A DNA stretch of 64,000 bases. Origin: an uncultured Saprospiraceae bacterium. GTDB taxonomy: Bacteria > Bacteroidota > Bacteroidia > Chitinophagales > Saprospiraceae. Positions 17,187 through 26,600 of this stretch are shown piece after piece. The translations under genes were made by a program, and so were the position numbers. Each line of letters starts with the position of its first letter. The stretch's first letter is position 1. The notes below the pieces were generated by a model that worked only from the letters and a program-made list of their open reading frames with translations, did not search any database and was not told the DNA's origin. The DNA lies in assembly GCA_937951615.1 (NCBI GenBank), contig CALFBH010000007.1, positions 121,557 through 185,556 of the forward strand. Reading direction: 5' to 3'.

Positions 17187-18017
17187 TTAGGGAACGCAAG
17201 GAACAATCTCCGCAGCAAACTCTGCATTGGGCAATACCTGAAACGGCGGATTAAGTAAAATCTGCATCCCTGCCTGATAACCAACATTGCTTCCGCCAGG
17301 AACAGTAGCGTCTGATGTAATCGTATTGCCTGCTGGGTAAAGTGGATCAGCCGTAGTTCCTGTCAATATCAAATCTGCTGGGCATACTGCCGGACAAATA
17401 TCATAAGCACCAACAGAAAAATCTACTTCTGTATTTAGGCAATAATCAATTGCGGTAACCCCTCCACATACAACACCCAGAAGAGGTGCTTGTACATTTA
17501 TACTGTCTATCGTCGCTGCAAGTCCTCGCAAAGTCAGTGTATCATTCCCGAAAGAAGCAAGAATGGCTAGGACATCATTCATGTTCTCCACTTCACTTCC
17601 GGAAGAATACAGCGCTATGACATTATCACAAATCGGGTCGAGTCCTACAGGTGTATTTCCGTTGACAGCAGTACAGCAGAGGGAGAAATTGCTATTTAGC
17701 TGGTCTACGAAATTCTGTACATTTCCAAGGTCATAGCATACGGGCTGCACCGATACACATTGCCCTTCATAAAGCGTGGGATCGAAGCTAGTCGTTTGAA
17801 CAGTGCCTAAAATGACAGTATCCGCTGTAGAAACAATAAGGTACTCAGAAACCAATGTACTGCAATCAGCAACACCAACGCAGGCTGTCGCAGAAGTTGC
17901 AAAGAAATTAATTGGACCAGCATTACAATCTATGGCTGTTGCATTAGCCGGACATTGTGCATTAACTTGACTGAAGCCCAAAAAAAGCGTCAGGATAAGT
18001 AAACTAAAGTTTTTCAT
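17187..18017 (-). CDS. Secreted Cys-rich protein of unknown function
   Basis: The 276-aa protein begins with a clear signal peptide (MKNFSLLILTLFLGFSQVNAQ) and has about 18 cysteines spread through the mature part, often as 'CxxxCxxL' or 'VCxxV', which implies disulfides outside the cytoplasm. No type IX sorting domain is visible at the C-terminus; the protein ends in IVPCVP. I do not recognise a family. It stands alone between the ABC ATPase and the gene-free stretch ahead of the CRISPR array. The ATG start is supported by the signal peptide. Confidence 0.7.
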   Translation of the reverse strand: MKNFSLLILTLFLGFSQVNAQCPANATAIDCNAGPINFFATSATACVGVADCSTLVSEYLIVSTADTVILGTVQTTSFDPTLYEGQCVSVQPVCYDLGNVQNFVDQLNSNFSLCCTAVNGNTPVGLDPICDNVIALYSSGSEVENMNDVLAILASFGNDTLTLRGLAATIDSINVQAPLLGVVCGGVTAIDYCLNTEVDFSVGAYDICPAVCPADLILTGTTADPLYPAGNTITSDATVPGGSNVGYQAGMQILLNPPFQVLPNAEFAAEIVPCVP

Positions 18018-18879
18018 AACATTTATTTTGTTTGGTATAAAATAGTATGGTATGTCCCTGTATGACAGAGAGATACCGTGAAGTCCTTAAAGGTAACTGG
18101 AATTTGATATAAATTAAAAGAAATTAAAACAAAAGTGGAGGGGACATACCAAAACAAAAACGGGCGACTATTCCGTTGAATAATCGCCACATCCTGAAAA
18201 CATACGAGGGGTTGTGCTTGGAGCGGGGTCACTTCGTTGCGAGAAGCGAGATTTTTTTGCGAAAAAAATTTAAAAGTCTCTCTTCTCGCAATGCCGTAGG
18301 CATGGTCTCGCTTCCCGCAGCGAAGCGGTCTATTTTCTTGGGATTACAGGTGCTTCTGTTTTTTTGGCGGCTACAGGAACTCCGTTTTGGGGATATTGGA
18401 ACACCGAGTGTTCGAAATTTAAATTGATCTTGGATTTCATGAGTGCGTTTTTTGTAAGGCATCTTAAAATACCTAAGTGCATAATTGGATGACAATACAA
18501 AAGTGCAGTTTATTCGTGGACGGGAGGAAATAGATTCAATGAGAAATTGGGCAGCTAATTGACGAGATTATCTCTTATTTTTGAATCAAAACATTGACTA
18601 TCAGTTATTTTGAAGTTTTTAAAAACTAAGGAAATATTTGGATTCTAAGGAGTATTTTCCGGTTGAAATTATGGTATAAAAAGAAAAAGGTAGATGTTTT
18701 GAGGGAAGGGAAGACGAATTTATTGATTAGGAGCTTGCTCCAGCTTCGCCGGCTAGCGGCCAAGCTTCCTCATATTTTTTTTTGTATAAATGCTGAAAAT
18801 CTCAGAAAGATGATTATCTTTGGTAATCTTATAGAAAGTAAAGCATATATTATGGGTGAATCCCATACTATGTATTTTT
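18018..18879. other. Gene-free stretch with clustered small hairpins
   Basis: No ORF here looks real. Around 18190-18345 there is a cluster of short dyads: TTGCGAGAAGCGAGA paired with TCTCTCTTCTCGCAA, TTTTTTTGCGAAAAAAA, GCC-gta-GGC and CTTCccgcagCGAAG. A second small cluster lies near 18725-18770 (GAGCttGCTC, GCCG-gcta-GCGGC). The rest is AT-rich. The style resembles the element interrupting the CRISPR array at 19912. No cas gene remnants were seen on either strand. Confidence 0.5.
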
Positions 18880-19029
18880 AACTTTTAAGATGTGTTCTTT
18901 GATAACTAGAAACGCCAAAAAAAACATCTTAATTTTAATTATGCGTACCGATTTGCAGAATTATGACAAAACTACCCCTGCTTTTTAATATATTAACTAC
19001 TGATAAGCAGTAATTTGCGAAAAAGTAGT
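18880..19029 (+). promoter_or_regulatory. Probable CRISPR leader
   Basis: About 150 bp of AT-rich non-coding DNA directly precedes the first perfect repeat. Repeats end in ATTGAAAC on the + strand (the usual 5' handle of type I/III crRNAs) and repeat decay is at the right-hand end. Both place the leader and promoter here, with transcription left to right. The promoter itself is not firmly identified. Confidence 0.55.
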
Positions 19030-19911
19030 CTTTAAATCATTGTCCAAATAAGGTTGGATTGAAACTGAAAGACAACAAATGGATATAAATCTGCATTGGC
19101 TTTAAATCATTGTCCAAATAAGGTTGGATTGAAACATTCGCAACCCTCCTCTTCCAATGCATAGGGAAACTTTAAATCATTGTCCAAATAAGGTTGGATT
19201 GAAACGTTATCATTTGCCTCAATTTCTTGCTGAAGCTGGGCCTTTAAATCATTGTCCAAATAAGGTTGGATTGAAACTTATCTCTGGTAGCGCAACCACG
19301 TGGCCACCTGTACTTTAAATCATTGTCCAAATAAGGTTGGATTGAAACCTTGGCATAGGATAATCAAAGCCCCCATTCTCCCACCACTTTAAATCATTGT
19401 CCAAATAAGGTTGGATTGAAACATATCCAAGACAGCTCCAGTTTGCTTTAGTTTCTACTTTAAATCATTGTCCAAATAAGGTTGGATTGAAACCATCTTT
19501 AGCTTCTTTTAGCGCATCTTTAGCATCCCTTTAAATCATTGTCCAAATAAGGTTGGATTGAAACACAAGAAAATACCCATTTAAAAGTATACCTGCTATC
19601 TTTAAATCATTGTCCAAATAAGGTTGGATTGAAACCCATTAATAATTAATCTAATAAAATAAACACCCTGCTTTAAATCATTGTCCAAATAAGGTTGGAT
19701 TGAAACTAAGCCATATAGTATAGGCATCAGATCGTTCTTTTCTTTAAATCATTGTCCAAATAAGGTTGGATTGAAACTCTTCAGTTTTCAGTAATTGCAA
19801 ATCGTCGTCTCTTTAAATCATTGTCCAAATAAGGTTGGATTGAAACTATATCGGTAACTTAATGTACATTTTGCGTTTTTCTTTAAATCATTGTCCAAAT
19901 AAGGTTGGATT
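19030..19911 (+). CRISPR. CRISPR array: 12 identical 36-bp repeats plus a 13th truncated repeat
   Basis: Repeats begin at 19030, 19100, 19170, 19242, 19313, 19387, 19458, 19529, 19600, 19671, 19742 and 19811. Each is 36 bp, starts CTTTAAATCATTGTCC and ends AAGGTTGGATTGAAAC. A 13th copy at 19881 is identical for 31 bases and then breaks off at GGATT. The twelve spacers are 33-38 bp and all different. The ATTGAAAC end is typical of type I/III systems and sets the crRNA sense as +. No cas genes occur in the window, so the array is either an orphan or is served in trans. Two spacers (19206-19241 and 19494-19528), read on the minus strand, give short Gln/Glu/Ala/Lys-rich peptides like coiled-coil phage proteins; this is only a hint. 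Confidence 0.97.
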
Positions 19912-20047
19912 ATGAACAAACGTTGCGTAGCAAAAATGATTCGGTGAATCATTTTAGTGCAGTGAACCGCGACAGCGGGTGGGTTGGCTCTCACACGCCC
20001 TAGCCCTAAAGGGAAGCCTGCGCTCTTTGTTATTCAGTTTGTTTGCA
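19912..20047. other. 136-bp hairpin-rich interruption of the CRISPR array
   Basis: The sequence between the truncated repeat 13 and the decayed repeat at 20048 is about twice the size of a spacer-repeat unit and contains no repeat. It holds a perfect dyad AAAATGATTC-ggt-GAATCATTTT, plus TTGC-gta-GCAA, CCGC-gaca-GCGG and CCCT-aa-AGGG. Its ends carry AACAAAC and GTTTGTT as short inverted repeats. It may be a small inserted element (MITE-like) that cut repeat 13. No ORF was accepted. Confidence 0.5.
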
Positions 20048-20155
20048 CTTTAAACCATCGTCTAAATAAGGCAGGATTGAAACATGACTACCTTTTTCAT
20101 AGGAATATTTCCGCAACCGCTTTTAGACCCATGTCCAGCGAAGGTAGGACGAAAC
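20048..20155 (+). repeat. Two decayed CRISPR repeats at the trailer end
   Basis: 20048-20083 matches the repeat at 31 of 36 positions (substitutions only, ending AGGATTGAAAC). 20120-20155 is further diverged but keeps CTTTTAGA, ATGTCCA, AAGGTAGGA and GAAAC. They are 72 bp apart with a 36-bp spacer between, the normal period. They are therefore old repeats of the same array beyond the interruption. Confidence 0.85.
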
Positions 20156-20165
20156 TAGGCACTCC

Positions 20166-20191
20166 AAAGCCCGCCATCGAGCGGGCTTTTT
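20166..20191 (+). terminator. Rho-independent terminator after the CRISPR array
   Basis: AAAGCCCGC-catcga-GCGGGCTTT is a perfect nine-pair stem followed by further Ts. It lies ten bases after the last decayed repeat and would end the pre-crRNA transcript. Confidence 0.85.
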
Positions 20192-20366
20192 CACGTCCAT
20201 ACAATACATAATTCCTAACAGCACAAGGAAATACGCCCGATAGATCATTCTATTGTATACCAATATATTAATGATTTGGGCAAAGAAAAGTTGGGCAAAA
20301 AACATTTTTGGGAAGTGCGCAGAGTTTCTGGCGGCTTGTTTTTTCGCCACAAAGTCACAGATTATA

Positions 20367-20396
20367 TTGCCTACCGTTACTTTATCCCTACATTTG
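20367..20396 (+). promoter_or_regulatory. Bacteroidota-type promoter (TTG-N19-TACATTTG)
   Basis: TTG at 20367 and TACATTTG at 20389 are separated by 19 bases and match the -33/-7 pattern of the Bacteroidota primary sigma factor. The start codon of the secreted protein gene follows at 20431. Confidence 0.7.
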
Positions 20397-20430
20397 CACC
20401 ATTATTTATCATCAAAAAACAAAAAATACC

Positions 20431-21573
20431 ATGAAAAATGTACTAACCACAATGGCACTGGTTATGTGTGCCGCCTACCTAGTTGCCCAAAATCCTATTG
20501 ATGTTACCGAAATGACAGTTAAAGTATCTGGTTCGTCAACAGAAAAATTACATTACGCTTTTGAAAAGGGAGATCAGATTGTCTTTTCATTTTCAGAAAC
20601 CAATAAAAAACCAGTTAAAATAGTGGAAATAAAAAGGTATCCCAATGACACAAAGTTTCAGGATTATGAGTCGAGAGAAGTTAAATCTAAAACCATCAGC
20701 GTCCCAGAACGAGGTATCTATGAGTTTCGATTTAAGAACAACAAACCATTAAAAGGCAGGGTATGCAAAGTTAAAATTCAGAGAATCCCTGCAAGTCCTG
20801 AAACGGCTTCTTTTAATACCGGTGTTCGTTATGAAACCAGATACGATACGACACAGTATTCTGTTCAAAACAGGGTGATGGTCAGAAGTGACACTAGTGT
20901 TGTACAACTCCGAAAAGAAACTGCCAGAGTATCTACCTTAAGCCCCACAAATATAGATATACGTCTTCCAGAAAGTAAATTTTATCCAAGCTCTAACTCT
21001 CCAATGCGAGCAAAGTATGTAGCATCATGGGGATATACTTTAGCTTCTGGAGATACTGGAATGACGTGGTATAAAGATGCCAATAAACGGGCTAAGACAA
21101 GAGAAATGGTAAACTTGGCTACAAATGCAGGTTTAATATCAACGGGTTACGGAGCAATGGGAGTCTTACTGGTTGAAGGCGTATCACTATTTTCTAATCC
21201 TCCAGAAGGTGACAATGTTAAATATAGTATTAGAGCATATTATAATGATGGTACGAATATTAAATTAGCCGGCGGTAATAGTATAGCTGTTTGCGAAAAA
21301 ATCACAGAGCTGCGAAAGGGAGGATGTACATTAAAACTTGTCAATGATAATTGGGTTAATGGTATAAATGTATATGTGGAAATTGGCGTTTTAATGGTTG
21401 ATCAGGAGTGGCAGATGCAGACAGAATGGAAAGATGAAATTACATCAGGCGAAATTCCTGTAATGATAGAGAAGTCTGATAATCTTCCTGTAATAAGAGA
21501 GCAATCACAACAAGATAATGGGCTGAAATCGCGACAAATGATATTACCAGCAAGTAATGGAGACCAGAATTAA
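20431..21573 (+). CDS. Secreted protein of unknown function
   Basis: The 380-aa product starts with a signal peptide (MKNVLTTMALVMCAAYLVAQ). The longer ORF in the track begins at 20308 with 41 residues of non-coding translation that would also cover the promoter, so I use ATG 20431. The first part of the mature chain has two beta-rich blocks (residues about 25-110, ITxxExxxKP-like and RGIYEFRFKN). This resembles domains that measure or bind a ligand outside the cell, but I cannot name the family. A central hydrophobic stretch (AGLISTGYGAMGVLLVEGVSLF) is followed by a beta domain. The gene is monocistronic with its own promoter and a shared downstream hairpin. Confidence 0.72.
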   Translation: MKNVLTTMALVMCAAYLVAQNPIDVTEMTVKVSGSSTEKLHYAFEKGDQIVFSFSETNKKPVKIVEIKRYPNDTKFQDYESREVKSKTISVPERGIYEFRFKNNKPLKGRVCKVKIQRIPASPETASFNTGVRYETRYDTTQYSVQNRVMVRSDTSVVQLRKETARVSTLSPTNIDIRLPESKFYPSSNSPMRAKYVASWGYTLASGDTGMTWYKDANKRAKTREMVNLATNAGLISTGYGAMGVLLVEGVSLFSNPPEGDNVKYSIRAYYNDGTNIKLAGGNSIAVCEKITELRKGGCTLKLVNDNWVNGINVYVEIGVLMVDQEWQMQTEWKDEITSGEIPVMIEKSDNLPVIREQSQQDNGLKSRQMILPASNGDQN

Positions 21574-21709
21574 AAAACTATACACTTTATTTTTTATCCT
21601 AACTTGTGTGCAGTGTTTTCCCTTTTTTAAGCTGGGAGGGCGCAATTTTTTTATTTGGATTCATCTCAAAAATTTGATATTTCGAGACGAATCTGTCCTG
21701 AAATGATAA

Positions 21710-21740
21710 GAGCCGAAAATGGGTTTCCCACTTTCGGCTC
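21710..21740. terminator. Bidirectional terminator between the secreted gene and tmRNA
   Basis: GAGCCGAAA-A-TGGG-ttt-CCCA-C-TTTCGGCTC forms a 13-pair stem with one mismatch between the convergent gene at 20431 and ssrA. T-rich sequence follows on the + side. Confidence 0.75.
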
Positions 21741-21784
21741 ATTTGTTTCACCTTTCGTAAATCATTGATTTTCAGGTAATTAAG

Positions 21785-22158
21785 TGGAGTCGGCGGGATT
21801 CGAACCCGCGTCCAGACAAAGCGTCAAATAACTTTCTACATGCTTAGTAACCTATCGAATCTCAAGTACAGGAAGGTCAGGTCACCCACGAAGCTGTACT
21901 CCAGTCTCTGAAAATGTTTCCGTTTGCATAGAGACGACTACAAACAGATAAGCTCAAAAGGTATGATGTGTAGCGCACTGTGTATTGAGCGTCAAGTGCG
22001 GACACAAAGGCTTGCGTAAGAACATGTCTTAGGCAGCCATGGCAAATTGTCTTTCGCCAAATAAAAAATGTTTGAACAACAGGTTTAACGAGTTTGTATA
22101 TTCCTGACTCGACATGCTTACTATCCAGCGACATTTGCTGTCAATACCATGCGACCCC
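21785..22158 (-). ncRNA. ssrA: Transfer-messenger RNA (tmRNA)
   Basis: tmRNA rescues stalled ribosomes and tags the nascent chain for proteolysis. The 5' end GGGGTCGCATGG pairs with the 3' end CGACTCC-A (acceptor stem GGGGTCG/CGACTCC), and the T arm GCGGGTTCGAATCCCGC is intact. CCA is not encoded. The tag frame begins at GGC on the minus strand (plus 22058 to 22029): GGC GAA AGA CAA TTT GCC ATG GCT GCC TAA, giving (A)GERQFAMAA. ClpX and ClpP, the usual proteases for tagged proteins, are encoded at 42-44 kb. The one-piece form of the RNA is confirmed by both ends lying in normal order. Confidence 0.97.
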
Positions 22159-22178
22159 ATTTGCTTTCAAAGAGAAGG

Positions 22179-22186
22179 CAAAGATA
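22179..22186 (-). promoter_or_regulatory. -7 element of the tmRNA promoter (TATCTTTG)
   Basis: TATCTTTG on the minus strand ends 20 bases before the tmRNA 5' end. No good TTG lies 19-21 bases upstream, so only the -7 box is claimed. Confidence 0.55.
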
Positions 22187-22313
22187 GTAACGATAGTTGA
22201 GGTAAAAAAGTTCTGGTGGATTTGAATTATAGTAATTTGGAATAATTATGATTTTTGTAAAAATGAAAAAAATATTGCTCTCAATACCTATCGAACCTCT
22301 CATTTTCTCAAAG

Positions 22314-22365
22314 CAGGTTTAGCAAATTTCCCTCACGCAGACCACCCACAAGTTTACGAAACCTG
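22314..22365. repeat. GTTTAGCAAAC-family inverted repeat
   Basis: CAGGTTTAGCAAATTT (22314-22329) is the imperfect inverse of AAGTTTACGAAACCTG (22350-22365). It belongs to the same family as the blocks at 14817 and 33649. The rest of 22159-22492 is AT-rich, with 'acgacacgacaaca' words near 22440; no gene is seen. Confidence 0.7.
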
Positions 22366-22492
22366 AGTAGTATGTTAATTATTTCCCAATAAGGAATAAC
22401 TTTTGCTTTAATTTTCGTTCTATATGGTGTTAGAAGAAAAAACAACGACACGACAACACATCAAGACCACAACACGACAAAAAAAGCAAAAC

Positions 22493-23494
22493 ATGAAAAT
22501 ATTCTTTCTCAGTCTCACAACATTATTTTTAATCACCAATACTTTTGCACAGTATCGGATTGCTTTGGTCAAAAAAGATGGGAAATTTGGTTATATAAAC
22601 GATAGGGGAAAATACATTGTCGAGCCGACGTATGTAGAAGCCTATTCATTTAGCGAAGGACTCGCGCCTGTGATGCGGAATGACAAATGGGGCTTCATTG
22701 ACAAAACAGGTAAGGAAGTCATTCCAGTACAATATGATTATGCCAACTGGTTTTGGGATGGATTGGCGGCGGTAAAGCAGGGCGAAAAATGGGGCTACAT
22801 CAATAAGTCGGGAAAACTGATTGTGCCATTTATATACGATTACACCTATGCTTTTTCTGATGGGCTGAGTTCGGTAGAATTGAATGGAAAATCTGGCTAT
22901 ATCAATACCGCAGGCAAATTGGTGATTCCTTTGAAATATTTGCGAACATTGGATTTTTATAAAGGCATTGGCCCGGTGGAGGATGAATCAGGAAGGCTTT
23001 TCTTTGTGAATAAAAAAGGAAAAACGGTAGATAAACCTTATTTGGAACACCTGATTATCAAACGACAGGAATACATCTTTTTTTATCAGGACGATAAGAT
23101 TGGCATCAAAAACAAACGCGGAAAAATACTGACAGAACCCCGTTATGATGCGCTGACGCTTAGCCATAAAAATAAGGCATTTTACAAAATTGGCGATAGC
23201 AAATATGGCTTAGTCGATAAGTGTGGTAAGATTATTCGCACACCGCATTATGATGATGTAGGTGGTTTTTCAGAGGGACTAGCCGCTGTGCTTGTGGAAG
23301 ATGAATGGGGCTATGTACACCACAAAAAGGGTATTGCGATTGCACCACGATTTGAAGGGGCAGCCCGTTTTTCAGATGGTTTGGCCGCTGTAAAAATGAA
23401 TGGTAAATGGGGCTATATTGACAAAACAGGTAAACTGATTATCCCTGCCAAATTTGAAGAACATGAAGACAGCTTTTTTGTAAAAGTGAAATAA
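22493..23494 (+). CDS. Secreted WG-repeat protein
   Basis: The 333-aa protein begins with a signal peptide (MKIFFLSLTTLFLITNTFAQ). ATG 22493 is chosen because the upstream 23 residues of the track ORF translate an 'acgacaacaca' repeat. About eight WG repeats follow (KWGFIDKTGKEVIP, KWGYINKSGKLIVP and so on), each of about 30-45 residues in the usual WG/YID/GK pattern. Such proteins are common in Bacteroidota, lie outside the cytoplasm and have no agreed biochemical role. It is convergent with the large operon at 23672-29571 and separated from it by a hairpin. Confidence 0.88.
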   Translation: MKIFFLSLTTLFLITNTFAQYRIALVKKDGKFGYINDRGKYIVEPTYVEAYSFSEGLAPVMRNDKWGFIDKTGKEVIPVQYDYANWFWDGLAAVKQGEKWGYINKSGKLIVPFIYDYTYAFSDGLSSVELNGKSGYINTAGKLVIPLKYLRTLDFYKGIGPVEDESGRLFFVNKKGKTVDKPYLEHLIIKRQEYIFFYQDDKIGIKNKRGKILTEPRYDALTLSHKNKAFYKIGDSKYGLVDKCGKIIRTPHYDDVGGFSEGLAAVLVEDEWGYVHHKKGIAIAPRFEGAARFSDGLAAVKMNGKWGYIDKTGKLIIPAKFEEHEDSFFVKVK

Positions 23495-23499
23495 GAAAA

Positions 23500-23524
23500 G
23501 GTCATTCCTCGCGCAGGAATGACC
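23500..23524. terminator. Hairpin terminator GGTCATTCCT-cgcgc-AGGAATGACC
   Basis: A perfect ten-pair stem lies between convergent genes. On the minus strand it is followed by TTTTCTT, which fits termination of the sigma/A2M operon. It starts six bases after the stop of the WG gene and may serve both. Confidence 0.8.
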
Positions 23525-23601
23525 ATATAAAAACAAGAAGTACGGAAAAATTACAAAACAAGGTGGGGCATTTGAAGTATTAGTGTTCACTCATTGCCCA
23601 G

Positions 23602-23663
23602 AGTTGGTTTCGGCTTCGCTCAACCAACTGAAAATATATAGTGCCTGAGCGGAGTCGAAGGCA
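23602..23663. repeat. Two dispersed 'TGAGCGGAGTCGAA'-type palindromic units
   Basis: AGTTGGTTTCGGCTTCGC...CAACCAACT and TGCCTGAGCGGAGTCGAAGGCA are two units in opposite orientation. The inner core is conserved while the flanking stem differs. The same core occurs in the tandem block at 14817 and at 51115. Confidence 0.7.
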
Positions 23664-23671
23664 ACACTTAA

Positions 23672-26600
23672 TCAATTAGCAATACTAATCGAATTAGGCT
23701 TTGCCCAGTGTTTCATATCATTAGCATAATATAAATAAGCATAAGAAGCTGGAGATTCATATTTGCCAGGAATGTCAGCTTTCAAGTCGAGTATAATGGT
23801 ACGCTCTGCATCAGCTTCCAATTGACGATAATGTAAAACAAGATAGCCGTCCCAGATTTCATAATAATCAAAGCGATTTTGGTCGCTGAGTGCCTCCAAT
23901 TGAAAATTTTGAAGGCTCAGTCCTGAAGGAATACCCACAAGTGCAACTGTAGCCGGGAGGCTGTTGTTTGTAATATTGTTTAGGGTAGCAGAAAGTCGTA
24001 CTGTTTCACCAACCTGCGTTTCGGCTTCACTTAATGTTGTATGTAATTTGACTTTACAAGCGGGGTGATTATCGGGCATATCAGTGCTGTAATTGATTGC
24101 CAAATCAAAGGCTAGAGGAGAAGAGGTATCTTCAAATTTTACGTCTAGCTTTTGTTTGCCTGCTGACAGGTGTTTGCCTATTTTACTAAAGGTGATTGCT
24201 TCGTTTTCGGTGGCGGTGTATGTTTGCGTGCCGACTTTTTTGTCATTGATATAAACCGTAAACGTTCCTGCTGTTCTAATCGACTGATTGATTTTTGAAT
24301 ATTGACTCAATGCTTTCATTGCCAGAACAGTTGCCTGCGTAGAACCAAAACCAGTTGATGATTTTGCAAGGGATAAAAATTTTATAGCCCTGTTGATATT
24401 GTCTATCTGCCCTGTATTCATTAAAGCTATGGCTGCCAGGGCAGTTGTTTCTATCTGTAGGTTTTTTCCCTTAGAATAGACGACTGAATGCGAATTGCCC
24501 TGCCAGCTACCATCGTTTTTTTGCAGCTTCAATAATTCTTCATTGATAATAGTATAACGGTCGTCTTCTTTAATGGATAGAGTATTTGACAATAAGGCCA
24601 GCATATATGGATCGCCAGATTCCAGAGCAGCTTCATAGGTATGTTCGATCTCATCACTGATTTTATCGCTGTATCCTGCCTCACTCAATGCCCAGTTGAT
24701 ATAGGCATTGGTGACTTCTGTTTCGCTCCAGTTGTGTAGATGTTTCTTATTGACTTTCCAGCCACCTTCCCCGTTTTTTCGACTCAATAACCAATCTGCA
24801 TTTCGGCTAATCATTTCCTGATCGACTGAAAAAACACTTTGCATATCTTTGAATTGCATCAGCCCGTAAGCGGTCAGTCCTTCATGCGCAGGAGCTTTGC
24901 CGTACCAGTCGAAGCCGCCACCTTCTACTTCGTAACCAGTTAGTTTTTTATAGCCTTCAGTTAGGTAAGTATTGGCTGTTTTCTGTAGGTCTGTATCTAC
25001 ATCATTATTGTCCAGCATATAATTCAGGACAAGAATATTGGGATAGTTTGCGCTGGATACTTGTTCAAAACATCCGGTGGGTTGTCGCATCATGCGGTCT
25101 AAACCCGTCATGATTTCTCCCAGTACATTGGGATAAGCAGTCAGAACAGCTTGAATGGGCGAACCCGATGTAGGCTTGTTGATGCTAAGGTCAAAACTCT
25201 TTTCTAAGTCATTGCCAGAATACATCTGCCTAACCGGAAAACCACGTTGATAAGTAGCGATTTCGGTTTTAAACTGATCTTTAAATTCCCCGGCATCAAA
25301 GCCAATACTAAATGTACCTTGCGCTTCGGACAATGCTTCGTATTCCAGTAATATCGTTCTGGCACTATTGGCAGCTATGGTATGTTCGTTTTCAATGGAT
25401 TCCAGTGCTTTGAAATTTTTAGGTGCTTTTATAGATAATTTCCCCTTGATTTCATCACTGGAATTATTACTAATGGTTAGTGGAATAGCTACTTTATCAC
25501 CAACCAGTACACCAGCAGGCACTTTGACGTCCATACCTAGCGGCATTTGTGTAAAGTATTTGTGTGTACTACAGCCTACATTACCATTGGAAGAAAAACC
25601 TTCAAGGATAGCACGGAAAGTCGTCATGGCATCTGAGTTATAAAACTCAAGTGTTTTTTTGCCGTCTTTACCGACATTGACATTTGTGTTCCAGTAAACC
25701 GTGGGGCGAAAATCGTTTCGTTCTTTGGTCTGAACTGGTTTTTCATACTTCGGCGCGTAGAAGGTGCGAGCGCGATAATAACCGTTGATTTCAAGCCCTT
25801 TTTCTGCTTCGCGTTCTACATACTTGGATTGTACAGTATATTCTGCTGGGAGAACTTCTATGCCATCATGTGGGGAGGATACTTTGATTTTTTCTTCTGA
25901 TTCCTCATATTCTGCCTGAGTCACTTCGTAAATGAAATGCTTAGGTTTGATTTCAATCTTTTCTATTTTGGTTTCGTAATCACCAGCTTTATTTTTAACC
26001 CGTTTTTCAACATGAGTATACTCAGCAGGTACTTCTGTCTTTTCTGCTTTTGGAGCTTGTTTCATTACCTTTCTGACCTGTGTAATATATTTGGCAGGTA
26101 CTTTAGTGTCATTGATTTTCTCCGATTTTGTTTTTGCGAGATAATAGATTTTATAAGACGGATTATCTTTGTCTAAAGAAGTATTTAACTTGTCTTTGGT
26201 ACTTGTACCTGTTGCCGAAAAATTGCCAGGTTTTAGCAAGTCGAAAACATTTGCCGCTGTATTTTCAGGTGTTTCACCCCAAGTGTAAGTAAGAGGATTG
26301 GAGGCGGGTGTATTTTTTTCTACCAGCTCAACGACGGTTTCATAAGAGGCCGGAACGACTTCTAGTTTACCATCAGCACGTGTACGGGTTTGTGTATCTT
26401 CCACCAATAAACGTTTGGTGATTGTACGATACTCCGCAGCGATCTGGTATTCTCTTTGGCGGGTCGTTGCAGGTGTTTTTAATACTTTTTTGGTAATGGT
26501 CTCGTATTGAGCTGGAATTTCCACTTCCCGATAGGTAGCAGGAGTTTTGAGGACTTGTTGTTCTACAATATCATAAACGGCCTCTTCGTTTTCACGGGCT

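Noticed and set aside
18229-18881. ORFs of 72-88 aa left of the CRISPR array as possible cas remnants
   Set aside because: Their sequence follows small dyads and has no similarity to any Cas family that I can see.
20308-20430. 41-residue extension of the secreted protein at 20431
   Set aside because: It would run through the TTG-N19-TACATTTG promoter and precede a clear signal peptide.
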